From Streptomyces thermodiastaticus (GTDB lineage: Bacteria; Actinomycetota; Actinomycetes; Streptomycetales; Streptomycetaceae): a stretch of 38,433 bases of DNA. Positions 18,738-26,668 of this stretch are shown in pieces (the first letter of the stretch is position 1; every line of letters starts with the position of its first letter). Position numbers and translations under genes: made by a program. The notes below the pieces were generated by a model. The model did not search any database and had not been told where the DNA came from. It saw only the letters and a list, made by a program, of their open reading frames with translations. The stretch lies in assembly GCF_014656135.1 (NCBI RefSeq), contig NZ_BNBV01000002.1, positions 349,636-388,068 of the forward strand, given 5' to 3'.

Positions 18738-19734
18738 TCAGTCGCGCAACGCCATGCACTGGCGCAGAATCGGCTCCAGGCGCAGCTGGGCTCCCTCATG
18801 GTCGAAAACCTGCAGGGCGTCGAGACAGGTGACGATCCAGCGGGCCTCGTCCTCGTCTGTCTCCGTTCCGTTCCCCACCGCGGTCACCGCGCTCTCCCAG
18901 CCGAACGGGCCGTCCCCGAGCTCGCTTTCCAGCGCCCGGTATCCCGCTGCGAGCAGCAGGCCCGCGCGCAGGTCGTCCTCGTGCGTGCTGCCCACCAGCC
19001 CGGCGAGCGAGACCGGAACCAGGGGCTGAGCAACAGGTGCCGCATCCGTGTCAGCAGATGATCCGCATAGGCCGTCAGCTCGTCGCGCCGGGCAGCCTCC
19101 GGTGAGGGATAGCAGACGTCGATTACGAGATGGCCGTCCTCGTTGAGCCGGCGCCGACGGGTACGCAGACGCAGAAGCTGGGCAGGCGACAGACTCAGGG
19201 GCGTGCCGAAGGCGCGCGGGTCGGGGACCAGCAGTTCCCTTCGCCGTGGCGCGGTACCGGCAGGCTTGCCGGGGCCTTCGGCGCCGGCGGGCGCGCCCGA
19301 CACCCAGGCAGGCACGTCGCCCAGCGGACCCGTCCGAGGGTGTGAGCCTTCCCGGTAGACGATCTCGGCGTACAGCGGGGCCGACCCGGTGGCGACGCGC
19401 ACCAGGGAACCGACCGGGAGCGCGGGAGTGCACTCACCGAACGTGATCTCCGGAAAGTCGTCAGGATTCAGCGGGCTGCCGCCGTATATCCGTCACCGCC
19501 GAGGTCGTACCCGAAGTACGCGGCGTCGAAGGCGACGTTCGTGTGCACCGGAGCGGGGCGGGACGCGACCACCGCCTCGAGGTAGCACCGCAGCCGGTCC
19601 CGTTCCTCGTCACGTGTCGCGTCGTAGCCCCGCGTCATGGCACAGGTCAGCAGCGGCCGCTCTCCGTACGGGTCCGGCACCGCCTGTTGTCCAGCCCACC
19701 CCGTGCCAACCGATTCGAAAGGGTCCCCACCCAT
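18738..19734 (-). pseudogene. Hypothetical gene broken by two 1-nt frameshifts
   Basis: Three consecutive frames join into one plausible protein of about 332 residues. Part 1 starts at ATG 19734 with GGAGG 4 nt upstream, reads MGGDPFESVGTGWAGQQAVP and ends DAAYFGYDLGGDG near 19490. Part 2 continues IYGGSPLNPDDFPEITFGE and runs to LLTRMRHLLLSP near 19025. Part 3 continues LVPVSLAGLVGSTHEDDLRA and ends RLEPILRQCMALRD at 18738. Adding one base in the short homopolymers at 19490-19491 and 19022-19025 restores a single frame. I do not recognise the family. The C-terminal part is acidic and helical and lacks obvious catalytic motifs. Either it is decaying or the sequence has two indel errors. A strong terminator follows it. 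Confidence 0.7.
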
Positions 19735-19981
19735 GGCACCTCCGCAACACCGCAGCCTCCCCAGGCACCCTGCAGTGCTCTCTGCAGACTATGCCTCCGG
19801 GCGATGTTGCGCAGGCGCTTTCACCACTTCGCAGGGCCAACTGCGCTTATGCACCCTCCCTGCGCCTCGGCCGAGCCGTCGCGGTGTGCCACCGATCGCC
19901 ACCCAGGCCGGGACTTCCGCACGGTTTCTCCCGGCATGTCCTTCAGCAGGGCACCGGCGTTCCAGTTCCTCGGTCACAGCG

Positions 19982-20284
19982 GTGTCGTCCTACGCCGTGG
20001 AGTACGACCACCAGCCGCTGGGGCAAGGGGTGGAGGCGCTGTGCTGGCTGACCGTCGCCCCGCACGGACTGGAGGCGGCGGGCCGGGCCGCGGCCGAGTG
20101 GCCCGAGGTGCGTTTCGCCGCAGCGGTCAGCGGACGGGCCGGCCTCGTGCTCTCGGTGCTGTGCCGGACCACCGACGACCTGTACACCGTGGTCGGCGGC
20201 CGTCCGGCGCTTGCGTGTCCGCCGGGCGGTGCCCTTGTGCCCTTGTGCCGGGCCTACCGGGTGTGCCCGGTGCCGTCGTTGTGA
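19982..20284 (+). pseudogene. Relic of an Lrp/AsnC-family regulator (ligand-binding half only)
   Basis: The segment AVEYDHQPLGQGVEALCWLT, then VAPHGLEAAGRAAAEWPEVR, FAAAVSGRAGLVLSVLCRTT and DDLYT matches the C-terminal RAM (ligand/oligomerisation) domain of Lrp/AsnC regulators, especially the WLTVAP and PEVRFAAA strands. The N-terminal helix-turn-helix half is missing, and upstream sequence in this frame is low-quality coding. After DDLYTVVGG the similarity stops. With no DNA-binding domain it cannot be a normal regulator, so it is called a truncated relic. The GTG at 19982 is the earliest start giving only the domain. Confidence 0.65.
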
Positions 20285-20376
20285 GCGGCAGGCGAGGAAC
20301 GGTGACCTGCGTACGTCAAGGGCACGGCGGCGAGCCGCGGATCAGGCAAGTGTCCTGGCCGGGCGCGTGCACCAGC

Positions 20377-20520
20377 TCACGAGAGCAGGCGGACCCAGCT
20401 CGCGCTCAGCTCTTCCAGCATCTGCTCCCGGTCGAGCTTCCAGTCGGTGTCGCCCCAGTACTGGGCGACGTAGTGCTGCTCTGCCCGGCGGCAACCGGCA
20501 CTGAGCCACGTGCGCCGCAC
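20377..20520 (-). CDS. Candidate small ORF or gene remnant (47 aa)
   Basis: The frame ending at 20377 encodes RRAEQHYVAQYWGDTDWKLD and then REQMLEELSASWVRLLS, an amphipathic, well-balanced composition unlike shadow frames. GTG at 20520 is the only start, without a clear ribosome-binding site. It lies 18 bp after the nuclease-helicase gene on the same strand, so it may be a tiny downstream gene or the C-terminal end of a lost one. No family is recognised. Confidence 0.35.
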   Translation of the reverse strand: MRRTWLSAGCRRAEQHYVAQYWGDTDWKLDREQMLEELSASWVRLLS

Positions 20521-20538
20521 AGCCCGGGCGCGAGATGG

Positions 20539-22449
20539 TCAGCGGCCGACACTCGCTCCAGCCACCGCAGAGGTCCGCGCCCCCGGTCGGTCACTCACCA
20601 GTTCCCGTAGTTTCGCGCGCGTCTCCGGGTCCGTGGAGTACACGACCGTACCGACCATGCCGCGAGTCAGCAGGACCTTGTAGGTGTTCCGGATGAGCCG
20701 GTCCACGTCCGCGTCCGGCGTGGACCTCTTGAAGGCGGGATCCTTGGAGGCCGTACGGTCCGTGACCCAGCGGTCTCCGCGCCAGAGCAGGTCGGGGCCG
20801 ATGATGACGCCCGACCAGTCGTACTCGAAGCCCTGGGCGGTGTAGACGCAACCGACTTGCCCGAAGCCTGCCGGGTCGGTGGCCCACAGGGCGGCCGGCG
20901 GCGCGCCGGAGACCGAGCGGTCACCCCGCAGGTTCCACGGTCGGGCCCAGTCGCCGATGACGACGTCGGGAGGCAGCGGCTGCCCCGGCTTGGGCTCCGG
21001 GGACCAGCGCCAGCAGTAGCCGGCGGACATCCGGGCATTGTACCCCTGGGCCCGCCGGGCTTCGAGGAACGCCTCCATCTCCTGCGGGCTGTCGGCGACC
21101 AGCACCTGCATGCGCCCGTCGGGCTCCCACTCCACCGGTCCGCCGGGCTCGAGGCCGAGGAGCCGGACCACCCAGTGCACATAGGCGTCGCTTCCTCCGC
21201 ACCGGAACTGGCTGTCGAGAGGCACGACATGGCAGGTGATGCCTCGTCGGGCCGCCGCGGCCTTGATCGCGGCCACGGTGCCCATTTCACCGGGGCGTAC
21301 GACCTGGTGCTCGTCGAGGAAGAAGACGGGAACGTAGGCGACGTCGATGAGTTCGTCGATCTGCGGCCTGCCGGTCCGCAGCGCGGCACGGGTGTAGCGG
21401 TTGGCCGAGGTCTCCCGGATGCGGTGGGCCTCGTCGCAGATCAGGGCGCCCAGGCTGTTCTTCTCCGCCGTCATGAAGCTGTTGAAGTACTTGAACAGGT
21501 CTTGTACCTCGCGCTTCCGGGCACCGGCGACCTTGCGCATCGTCTTGGTGAACGACTGCGATCCGGTGGCGTGCAGCGCAGGAACGCCACGCCGGTACAG
21601 CTCGCCGAGCAGCTGGAGGGCGATCACGCTCTTCCCGGTACCGGGGCCGCCGGTGACGATCACCACTTCCTTGTGGTCGGCGTGCTTGGCCTTCTCTACG
21701 GCGTTGAGCACCATGCGGTAGGCGACCTGCTGCTCGTCGAGGAGCACGAACTGCTGTCGCTCCCGCACCTCTTCCGCGGCCACGGCCATCAGCTGCTTCG
21801 ACGGCACCGTGGCACCGGCGAGCAGTTCGTCGGCCGCGGGTGCCCCGGGATGCTTGTCGCTCAGCCGTGAGCGGAGATGAGCGAGAAACGCACCGCGCTG
21901 TTCCCCGGTGAAGAGCAGTCCGTGACCGTCCCGTTCGATGTCGCGCAGGCCCGCGACACCGAACTCCGTGGCGTTGTGCAGGAATGCCACGCCGCAGACG
22001 CGGTCGCGGTGCTCGGCCACGGCGCCGTTGAAGTTGACCAAGTAGTCGCAGTAACGGCGGACTTGCTCGATCGGGTTCAGGACAGGGTGTGCGTAGGCGT
22101 CGACGTGACAGAGAGTGGGGTCCTCGTCGTGAGGTACCGCCTGGCTCCATTGTTTGAGCTCCACCACGACGTAGGACGGCTCCCCTGTCCTCGGGTGCAC
22201 ACCCGCGAGCACGGCATCCGCACGCTTGCTGTTGAGCGGGAGCGCGTACTCCAGCATCACTTCCACATCACCCAGGCCCGCGTCGTTGAGAGCGGCGGCC
22301 AGGACCGGGAGGCTGCGCTCCCAGGAGCGGACCTCCGATGCCCCCGGCTTGTAGCCATGCATGTGGGTGAACTGCTCGGTCAGGTGCAGGAACAGCGAAC
22401 CGTCGAGTGCCATGACGGCGACCGTTTTCGCGGACGCGCGGAACAGCAA
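20539..22449 (-). CDS. PD-(D/E)XK nuclease-like plus SF1 helicase fusion (DUF2075 family)
   Basis: This 636-residue protein has two parts. The N-terminal ~230 residues look like a PD-(D/E)XK nuclease: MLEYALPLNSKRADAVLAG supplies an Asp and YVVVELKQW supplies the E-x-K, with a conserved RRYCDYLVNFN helix after it. From ~residue 245 a DUF2075-type superfamily 1 helicase follows: QFVLLDEQQVAYRMVLNAVE, Walker A GGPGTGKSVIALQLL, Walker B ICDEAHRIRE, then VPVFFLDEHQVVRP, QFRCGG and C-terminal VGCVYTAQGFEYDWSGVIIG (motif V-like) and KVLLTRGM. These proteins are inferred to act on DNA or RNA and recur in mobile and defence-rich regions; no role is proven. A TTG start at 22449 is chosen because GGGGGAG precedes it and the family begins there; GTG 22512 is the longer alternative. 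Confidence 0.88.
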   Translation of the reverse strand: MLFRASAKTVAVMALDGSLFLHLTEQFTHMHGYKPGASEVRSWERSLPVLAAALNDAGLGDVEVMLEYALPLNSKRADAVLAGVHPRTGEPSYVVVELKQWSQAVPHDEDPTLCHVDAYAHPVLNPIEQVRRYCDYLVNFNGAVAEHRDRVCGVAFLHNATEFGVAGLRDIERDGHGLLFTGEQRGAFLAHLRSRLSDKHPGAPAADELLAGATVPSKQLMAVAAEEVRERQQFVLLDEQQVAYRMVLNAVEKAKHADHKEVVIVTGGPGTGKSVIALQLLGELYRRGVPALHATGSQSFTKTMRKVAGARKREVQDLFKYFNSFMTAEKNSLGALICDEAHRIRETSANRYTRAALRTGRPQIDELIDVAYVPVFFLDEHQVVRPGEMGTVAAIKAAAARRGITCHVVPLDSQFRCGGSDAYVHWVVRLLGLEPGGPVEWEPDGRMQVLVADSPQEMEAFLEARRAQGYNARMSAGYCWRWSPEPKPGQPLPPDVVIGDWARPWNLRGDRSVSGAPPAALWATDPAGFGQVGCVYTAQGFEYDWSGVIIGPDLLWRGDRWVTDRTASKDPAFKRSTPDADVDRLIRNTYKVLLTRGMVGTVVYSTDPETRAKLRELVSDRPGARTSAVAGASVGR

Positions 22450-22767
22450 GGACTCCCCCTGGGCAGCACGAAGTGAGCCGTGCGGGTGGGGGCATGTCCT
22501 TCGAGACTCCACCGGGGTGGAACGGAAGCCCGTCGGGCCGCGTCGATGACAGGTCCGAGATTACCTGCCGGTACTGACAGTCGTGGTGCTGGGCGCTCGG
22601 GAGGGCGACGGGAGCGCGTCTGCAGAACCCCGGACATAGATTTCCGGCCACACAGGAGTTCCGGCAAGCACTGAGCTAATGGCCACAAAATACCCATGAA
22701 TCCACGAAACGAACACCAGTTGGGCAGGCGGCCGACGCACAACCGCCCCTGGTGTCCGTCCGCGCCC
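22450..22767. other. 318-bp upstream region of the nuclease-helicase gene
   Basis: No gene is supported here. It should contain the promoter for the minus-strand nuclease-helicase gene, but no confident -35/-10 pair is seen. It ends at the TTAG target duplication of the IS701-family element. Confidence 0.5.
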
Positions 22768-22771
22768 TTAG

Positions 22772-23828
22772 TACTCCAGCAGCGGTTCGTGTCCTGAGCT
22801 GGCAGTTGTCGTTCTCCTGGTATGGAGGGGATAGCTGAAGTCGCGGTCTGGGCTGCTGAGTTGGATTCGGTGTTCGCGCGGGTTGCCGGGAGGTTCGGCC
22901 GGGCGGATCTGCGGTGGCGGATGCGGGACTACGTCCGTGGTCTGCTGGGACGGGCGACACGCAAGAACGGCTGGCAGCTCGCGGAATGGGCTGGGCACCG
23001 CACTCCGGACGGCTTCCAGCGGCTGCTGAACAGCAGCGTCTGGGACGCGGACGCTCTGCGTGACGATGTCCGCGAGTACGTGGCGGAACAGCTGGGGCCC
23101 GACGGGGTGCTGATCATCGACGACACCGGGTTCGTCAAGAAGGGCACCACCTCGGCCGGGGTCGGCCGGCAGTACACCGGCACCTCCGGAAAGATCGACA
23201 ACTGCCAGATCGGGGTGTTCGCCGCCTACGCCACCGGCTCAGGCCGGGCTCTGGTCGACCGGGAGCTCTACCTGCCCAAGTCCTGGACATCCGACCGTGA
23301 GCGGTGCCGGGCCGCCAAGATCCCTGACGAGCGGACGTTCGCGACGAAGGGCGAGCTGGCCCGTGACATCGTCCGCCGCTGCCACACTCGCCATGCTCGC
23401 CCATGCGGTCCTGACCGCCCTTGCAGCCCAGGCCGGCAACGACACAAAGGGGGCTGAAGAAACGCATCAGCCCTCATCCCGCTCACCGTGGCGGAGATCC
23501 GGCGGCTCCTGGACGCTCTCCTGCCCGTGAAGTTTCCTGCGGTCCTGCAACGGGGCCGCTGGCCTCCGGGCCCGGCATGACTGTTGCCCCCTGTCGAACG
23601 GATGACCTGGGGGGGTGGTGTCACCGGGCCCGGGAGGTGCCGTCGGAGACGCTGATCAAAGGTCCGGCCACCGCCCGGTCCGGCGCAACGCCGAGCAGTT
23701 CGCGGGCGGCAGGTCTGCCCCGTCACCCACGCACTGACATGGTCGGCCTGGAGAAGACGCCGTCAGGCCATCGCCCGCCACTGCCACTACCAAACACGCA
23801 GCTCAGGACACGAACCGCTGCTGGAGTA
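22772..23828 (+). mobile_element. Degenerate IS701-family insertion sequence, complete ends
   Basis: Perfect 30-bp inverted repeats lie at 22772-22801 and 23799-23828 (outer end TACTCCAGCAGCGG). They are flanked on both sides by TTAG (22768-22771 and 23829-23832), a 4-bp target duplication as expected for IS701-family elements. The element is 1057 bp, shorter than the usual ~1.4 kb, because the transposase has lost its middle. Intact ends and duplicated target show that it arrived as a unit and decayed in place, or moved as a deleted form by help from a full copy. Confidence 0.9.
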
Positions 23829-23832
23829 TTAG
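22822..23832 (+). pseudogene. IS701-family transposase, internally deleted and interrupted
   Basis: The N-terminal ~190 residues are intact. They include FGRADLRWRMRDYVRGLLGR, then GVLIIDDTGFVKKGTTSAGV (first catalytic Asp region), QYTGTSGKIDNCQIGVFAAY and RELYLPKSWTSDRERC. Near 23383, after GELARDIVRR, the sequence jumps to the C-terminal segment TLAMLAHAVLTALAAQAG, so roughly 150 codons with the other DDE residues are missing. A frameshift near 23470 precedes LIPLTVAEIRRLLDALL. About 180 bp of unrelated sequence then separates it from the last part, VCPVTHALTWSAWRRRRQAI to HEPLLEY. The reading frame ends at TAG 23830-23832, within the target duplication. It is non-functional. Confidence 0.88.
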
Positions 23833-24208
23833 GCCACTATGCCGATCCCTGGCTCCGAGGCAGCGAAGATTCGCACTCGGCCTGTTCAACGCCTGTAATC
23901 CATGCAGAGCACACCCAGTTCACCTTTCATCTCGGCGCACACTCGGCGCAGGCGGTCGCACACAAGCTCGAAATCTCTCACCTGGCAGCTGACGGTAAGT
24001 CGTCGGCCCGGGCCACTGAAGGGCCATCGCCGAGTCGCTCAGCCGAGGTGGCATGTCCATCCTGCGGGGTCGTTCCGTTTTCGTCATCGATCTTCACGTA
24101 CGGTGCGTTCAGGAGGATGTTCAGGGTCGTGCATCACGACATGATCTTGAACCCCTTCCCGTCCCTTCATGCCAAGCCACCAGCTCAAGGAATCGGAACT
24201 TACACGTC
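23833..24208. other. 376-bp gap between the two insertion sequences
   Basis: No confident gene. On the minus strand a short frame ending near 23896 encodes RDFELVCDRLRRVCAEMKGE, then LGVLCMDYRR and a stop, with protein-like composition. It starts at best at a GTG in this frame and may be a relic C-terminus. Plus-strand frames here are not convincing. Confidence 0.4.
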
Positions 24209-24210
24209 TA

Positions 24211-25081
24211 AGGGCTGTCCCGTAACTGCCGGTCAGGGGTGAGATGATCATGTCGTGGCTGGTGTGATCACGGCGTCGGAGTCGTCCTGGACAGCCCGGT
24301 TCACCGGGCTGAGCCCGCGGCAGTCCGGCAAGCTGGTCACCGCGCTGCGGCGCGAGGGTGCAGACGCGGTGCGCAAGGGCCGGCCCTGGAGCCTGCCCCT
24401 GGAGGACCGCGTGCTCCTGGTCGCCGCGTACTGGCGCACGAACCTCACCCTGCGCCAACTGGCCCCGCTGTCCGGGGTGTCCAAGTCGGCCGCGGACCGC
24501 ATCATCGACAACCTCCCACCCTCACTCGCGCTGCAGCAGCGCAAGAGGCTCCGCAAGGACACCGTGCTGATCGTGGACGGCACCCTGGACCCCACCCGTG
24601 ACCACCAGGTGGCCGAGCAGTCGAAGAACTACCGGTACTCCACCAACCACCAGGTCGTCATTGACACCGACACCCGGCTCGTCGTCGCCGTCGGCCGACC
24701 CCTGCCCGGCACCGCAACGACTGCAAGGCATGGGAGGACTCCGGCGCCAAGGACGCCGTCGGCACGACACCTGTGGTGATCGCCGACGGCGGCTACCGGG
24801 GCACCGGCCTGGTCATCCCGCACCGCCGCGAACGCGGCCAGACCGACCTTTCGGACTGGAAAGAAGACCACAACCGTTCGCACCGCAAGGTGCGCGCCCG
24901 CGTCGAGCACGCCTTCGCCCGCATGAAGAGCTGGAAGATCCTCCGCGACTGCCGCTTCAAAGGCGGCGGCGTCCACCGTGCGGTGCTCGGCGTCGCCCGC
25001 CTCCACAACCTCACCCTCGCAGGATGACCGGCAAACGAGCAGGTCACCCGGCACACCAGAAGCGATTTACGGGACAGCCCT
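24211..25081 (+). mobile_element. IS5-family (IS427-group-like) insertion sequence
   Basis: AGGGCTGTCCCGTAA (24211-24225) is exactly inverted at 25067-25081. Both ends are flanked by TA (24209-24210 and 25082-25083), consistent with a 2-bp target duplication. The 871-bp length and transposase sequence fit this IS5 subgroup, which is common in Streptomyces. Confidence 0.9.
24255..25027 (+). pseudogene. IS5-family transposase with a 1-nt frameshift
   Basis: Part 1 starts at GTG 24255 and reads AGVITASESSWTARFTGLSP, then HTH-like LTLRQLAPLSGVSKSAADRI, and the catalytic start LIVDGTLDPTRDHQVAEQSK, reaching VVAVGRPLPG near 24710. Part 2 in the next frame continues NDCKAWEDSGAKDAVG, VVIADGGYRGTGLVIPHRR (second Asp) and HRKVRARVEHAFARMKSWKI (Glu region). 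One missing A near 24711 (GGCACC where GGCAACC would be in frame) separates them. Family members that I recall are a single continuous frame of about 258 residues, so this is a lesion rather than a programmed shift, though IS427-group elements can use frameshifting. Confidence 0.85.
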
Positions 25082-25479
25082 TAGTGGTTCGGGGTAGTCC
25101 TCCGCGGTCCTGAGAAGAAGGACTTCACGCAACCAGGGCGGGGCCGAACGAACGACGTGTCCGAGGAGGCGGCGCCGGAAAACCTCCGGTTGCCCCGGCC
25201 CGCGGGGCCTGGACGTCCACCGCAGGACCGAGCGCGGCCGCGGCCAGCCCATGGGCTCGCATGCCGCCGGCGACCAGTCCGGACGCGCGGTACAGGGTCT
25301 TGTCCGTGTGGTTCCACGGTGAAAGAGCCCCGCCAAGCCATCCATCCGTCGCACGACTGGGCCACCGGGCGCGCGCTCACCCACGCCGCCCGGCACAGTG
25401 GGGTGCAGCCGCCGACGAGCGCGGAGGCCGGCAGCACACCGGGCGCAGGCGTCGGCACAGCAGTCCGCCGGGAGGGTCC
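25082..25479. other. 398-bp gap with a possible interrupted minus-strand gene end
   Basis: On the minus strand the sequence entering the IS5 right end encodes RRLLGHVVRSAPPWLREVLL and LRTAEDYPEPL. If the IS and one TA are removed, the frame continues to D-V-stop using the left flank at 24208-24200. This suggests the element cut off the last codons of a small gene. The upstream part of that frame is not convincing, so no CDS is called. Confidence 0.35.
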
Positions 25480-26145
25480 ATGCACGACAAGACGCTCAGC
25501 AAGATCGCCGGTCGCCTCCTGCACCGGCGGGCGAGCACTTCACGTCCCGCGCGGGACCGGACCGGGACCGAGACGCTCGGTCTGGACGAACGGAAGGTCC
25601 TGCTGTTCGCCGACGGTGCGCTGGCTCCCGCGGAGGAGGAACAGCTCGCGGAGGAGGTCGCCGCGGCTCTCCCCCTGGGCTGGTCACTGCAGCCGAGGGC
25701 CAAGGAGATGCTGCACACGGTCAGCGACCATCTCGGCGGCGAGCCCGGACTGCTGCAGTGGCTGGACCGCCACCCCGGTCTTCCACGCCTGACCGCACGG
25801 CTGGTCGCGCTGATGGGCAACCTGGACACGTTCGGCAAGGACCCGGGAGTCGTCGAGGCGCTGCGGTCGTCGCGGGCCGAGAGGCCGCTCCCGGAGGAGC
25901 TGAAGGGCATCCTGCCGCCGGAGACCGGCGAGGAGACGCTCGGTGACATCGCCTACCACATCGAAGAACTGCTCTTCGACCGGCGCTGGCAGGAGGCGGC
26001 ACGGGTCGCCCTGGCGGCGGCGGACTGGCTGCGCGACGCCGCACGGCGGGCCGCTTCCCCGACGCCCGCCGTCAAGGAAGCGGCCGAGGTGATGGATCAT
26101 CTGCATCGGGAGATCAGCGATGCCGGCATGCCGCCCGGCCCATGA
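25480..26145 (+). CDS. Hypothetical helical protein
   Basis: This 221-residue protein is of an unrecognised family. It is mostly alpha-helical and acidic: LGLDERKVLLFADGALAPAE, then EEEQLAEEVAAALPLGW, GLLQWLDRHPGLPRLTARLV and LGDIAYHIEELLFDRRWQEA (residues ~160-180). No signal peptide, membrane helix or catalytic motif is visible. The ATG at 25480 has a strong GGGAGGG 4 nt upstream. The C-terminal codons (GMPPGP) and the stop lie inside the first unit of a 61-bp tandem duplication, and the second unit would encode a similar GMPPSP-stop. The gene is isolated between the IS5 element and the polyketide cluster. Confidence 0.75.
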   Translation: MHDKTLSKIAGRLLHRRASTSRPARDRTGTETLGLDERKVLLFADGALAPAEEEQLAEEVAAALPLGWSLQPRAKEMLHTVSDHLGGEPGLLQWLDRHPGLPRLTARLVALMGNLDTFGKDPGVVEALRSSRAERPLPEELKGILPPETGEETLGDIAYHIEELLFDRRWQEAARVALAAADWLRDAARRAASPTPAVKEAAEVMDHLHREISDAGMPPGP

Positions 26146-26246
26146 ACGGTCATGGACAGGGCGCCACACCGGCCCGTGCACAGGCGGCATGCCGCCCAGC
26201 CCATGAACTCCCAATAGGCAGGGCGCCGCCCGGCTGATGCACAGGC
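26125..26246. repeat. Two tandem 61-bp repeats overlapping a gene 3' end
   Basis: Units 26125-26185 and 26186-26246 both begin GGCATGCCGCCC, contain CAGGGCGCC and end GCACAGGC, with scattered differences and a small compensating shift. A partial third unit may follow (GGCGCGCCCGGC). The first unit contains the stop codon of the preceding gene. Confidence 0.8.
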
Positions 26247-26668
26247 GGCGCGCCCGGCACCCGGGCGAGCGGCGCGTCCGGGCCCTGTAACGGGCTGTGC
26301 TCCGGGCCCCGGGCAGGCCACGGCCCCGGGCGGCAGGCAACCGCAGCCGACCCGCCCCCTCGCCCGAGGCCGCTCATCCCTCCCGGTGGTCCCGCAGGAT
26401 CCGCAGGAGCTCGGCGGCTTTCTCGCGGTCGCCGGCGGTCAGTGCGTCCAGGCCGCTCGGCGGTGCGGAGATCGTAGGCGCGTTCCTCGTCCTGGACGGC
26501 GAGGAGGCCGCCGCCTGGACGCCGGCGCCTCCTGGTCGCGGCGTGCCGCCCTCCGGCCGCGACCGCGGCCGGAGCCTCGTCGACTTCGAGTTCCGCACGG
26601 ATGGCGAGCGGCTCCCCTGCCTTGCGACCGGATCGACCCTGTCGGTTCCATGTCGGAGGCAGCCCTGG
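26247..26668. other. 422-bp gap with a possible regulator C-terminal relic
   Basis: No intact gene. On the minus strand, a frame ending at 26374 closes with PPSGLDALTAGDREKAAELL, then RILRDHREG and a stop, which resembles the last helix of MarR-type regulators. Upstream of it the frame becomes arginine-rich and lacks a helix-turn-helix. It is best read as a truncated remnant at the edge of the polyketide cluster. Confidence 0.35.

Noticed and set aside
23421..24242. 273-codon plus-strand frame running out of the IS701 element
   Set aside because: It crosses the right inverted repeat and target duplication of the element, has no ribosome-binding site and shows no recognisable domain.
24255..25027. 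Programmed frameshift in the IS5-family transposase
   Set aside because: There is no slippery A6 or similar run at the junction, and remembered family members are continuous there. A missing base explains it better.
26125..26246. 61-bp periodicity as a possible second CRISPR array
   Set aside because: Only two imperfect units exist, the whole unit is repeated rather than a short repeat with unique spacers, and there is no similarity to the CRISPR repeat at 1-319.
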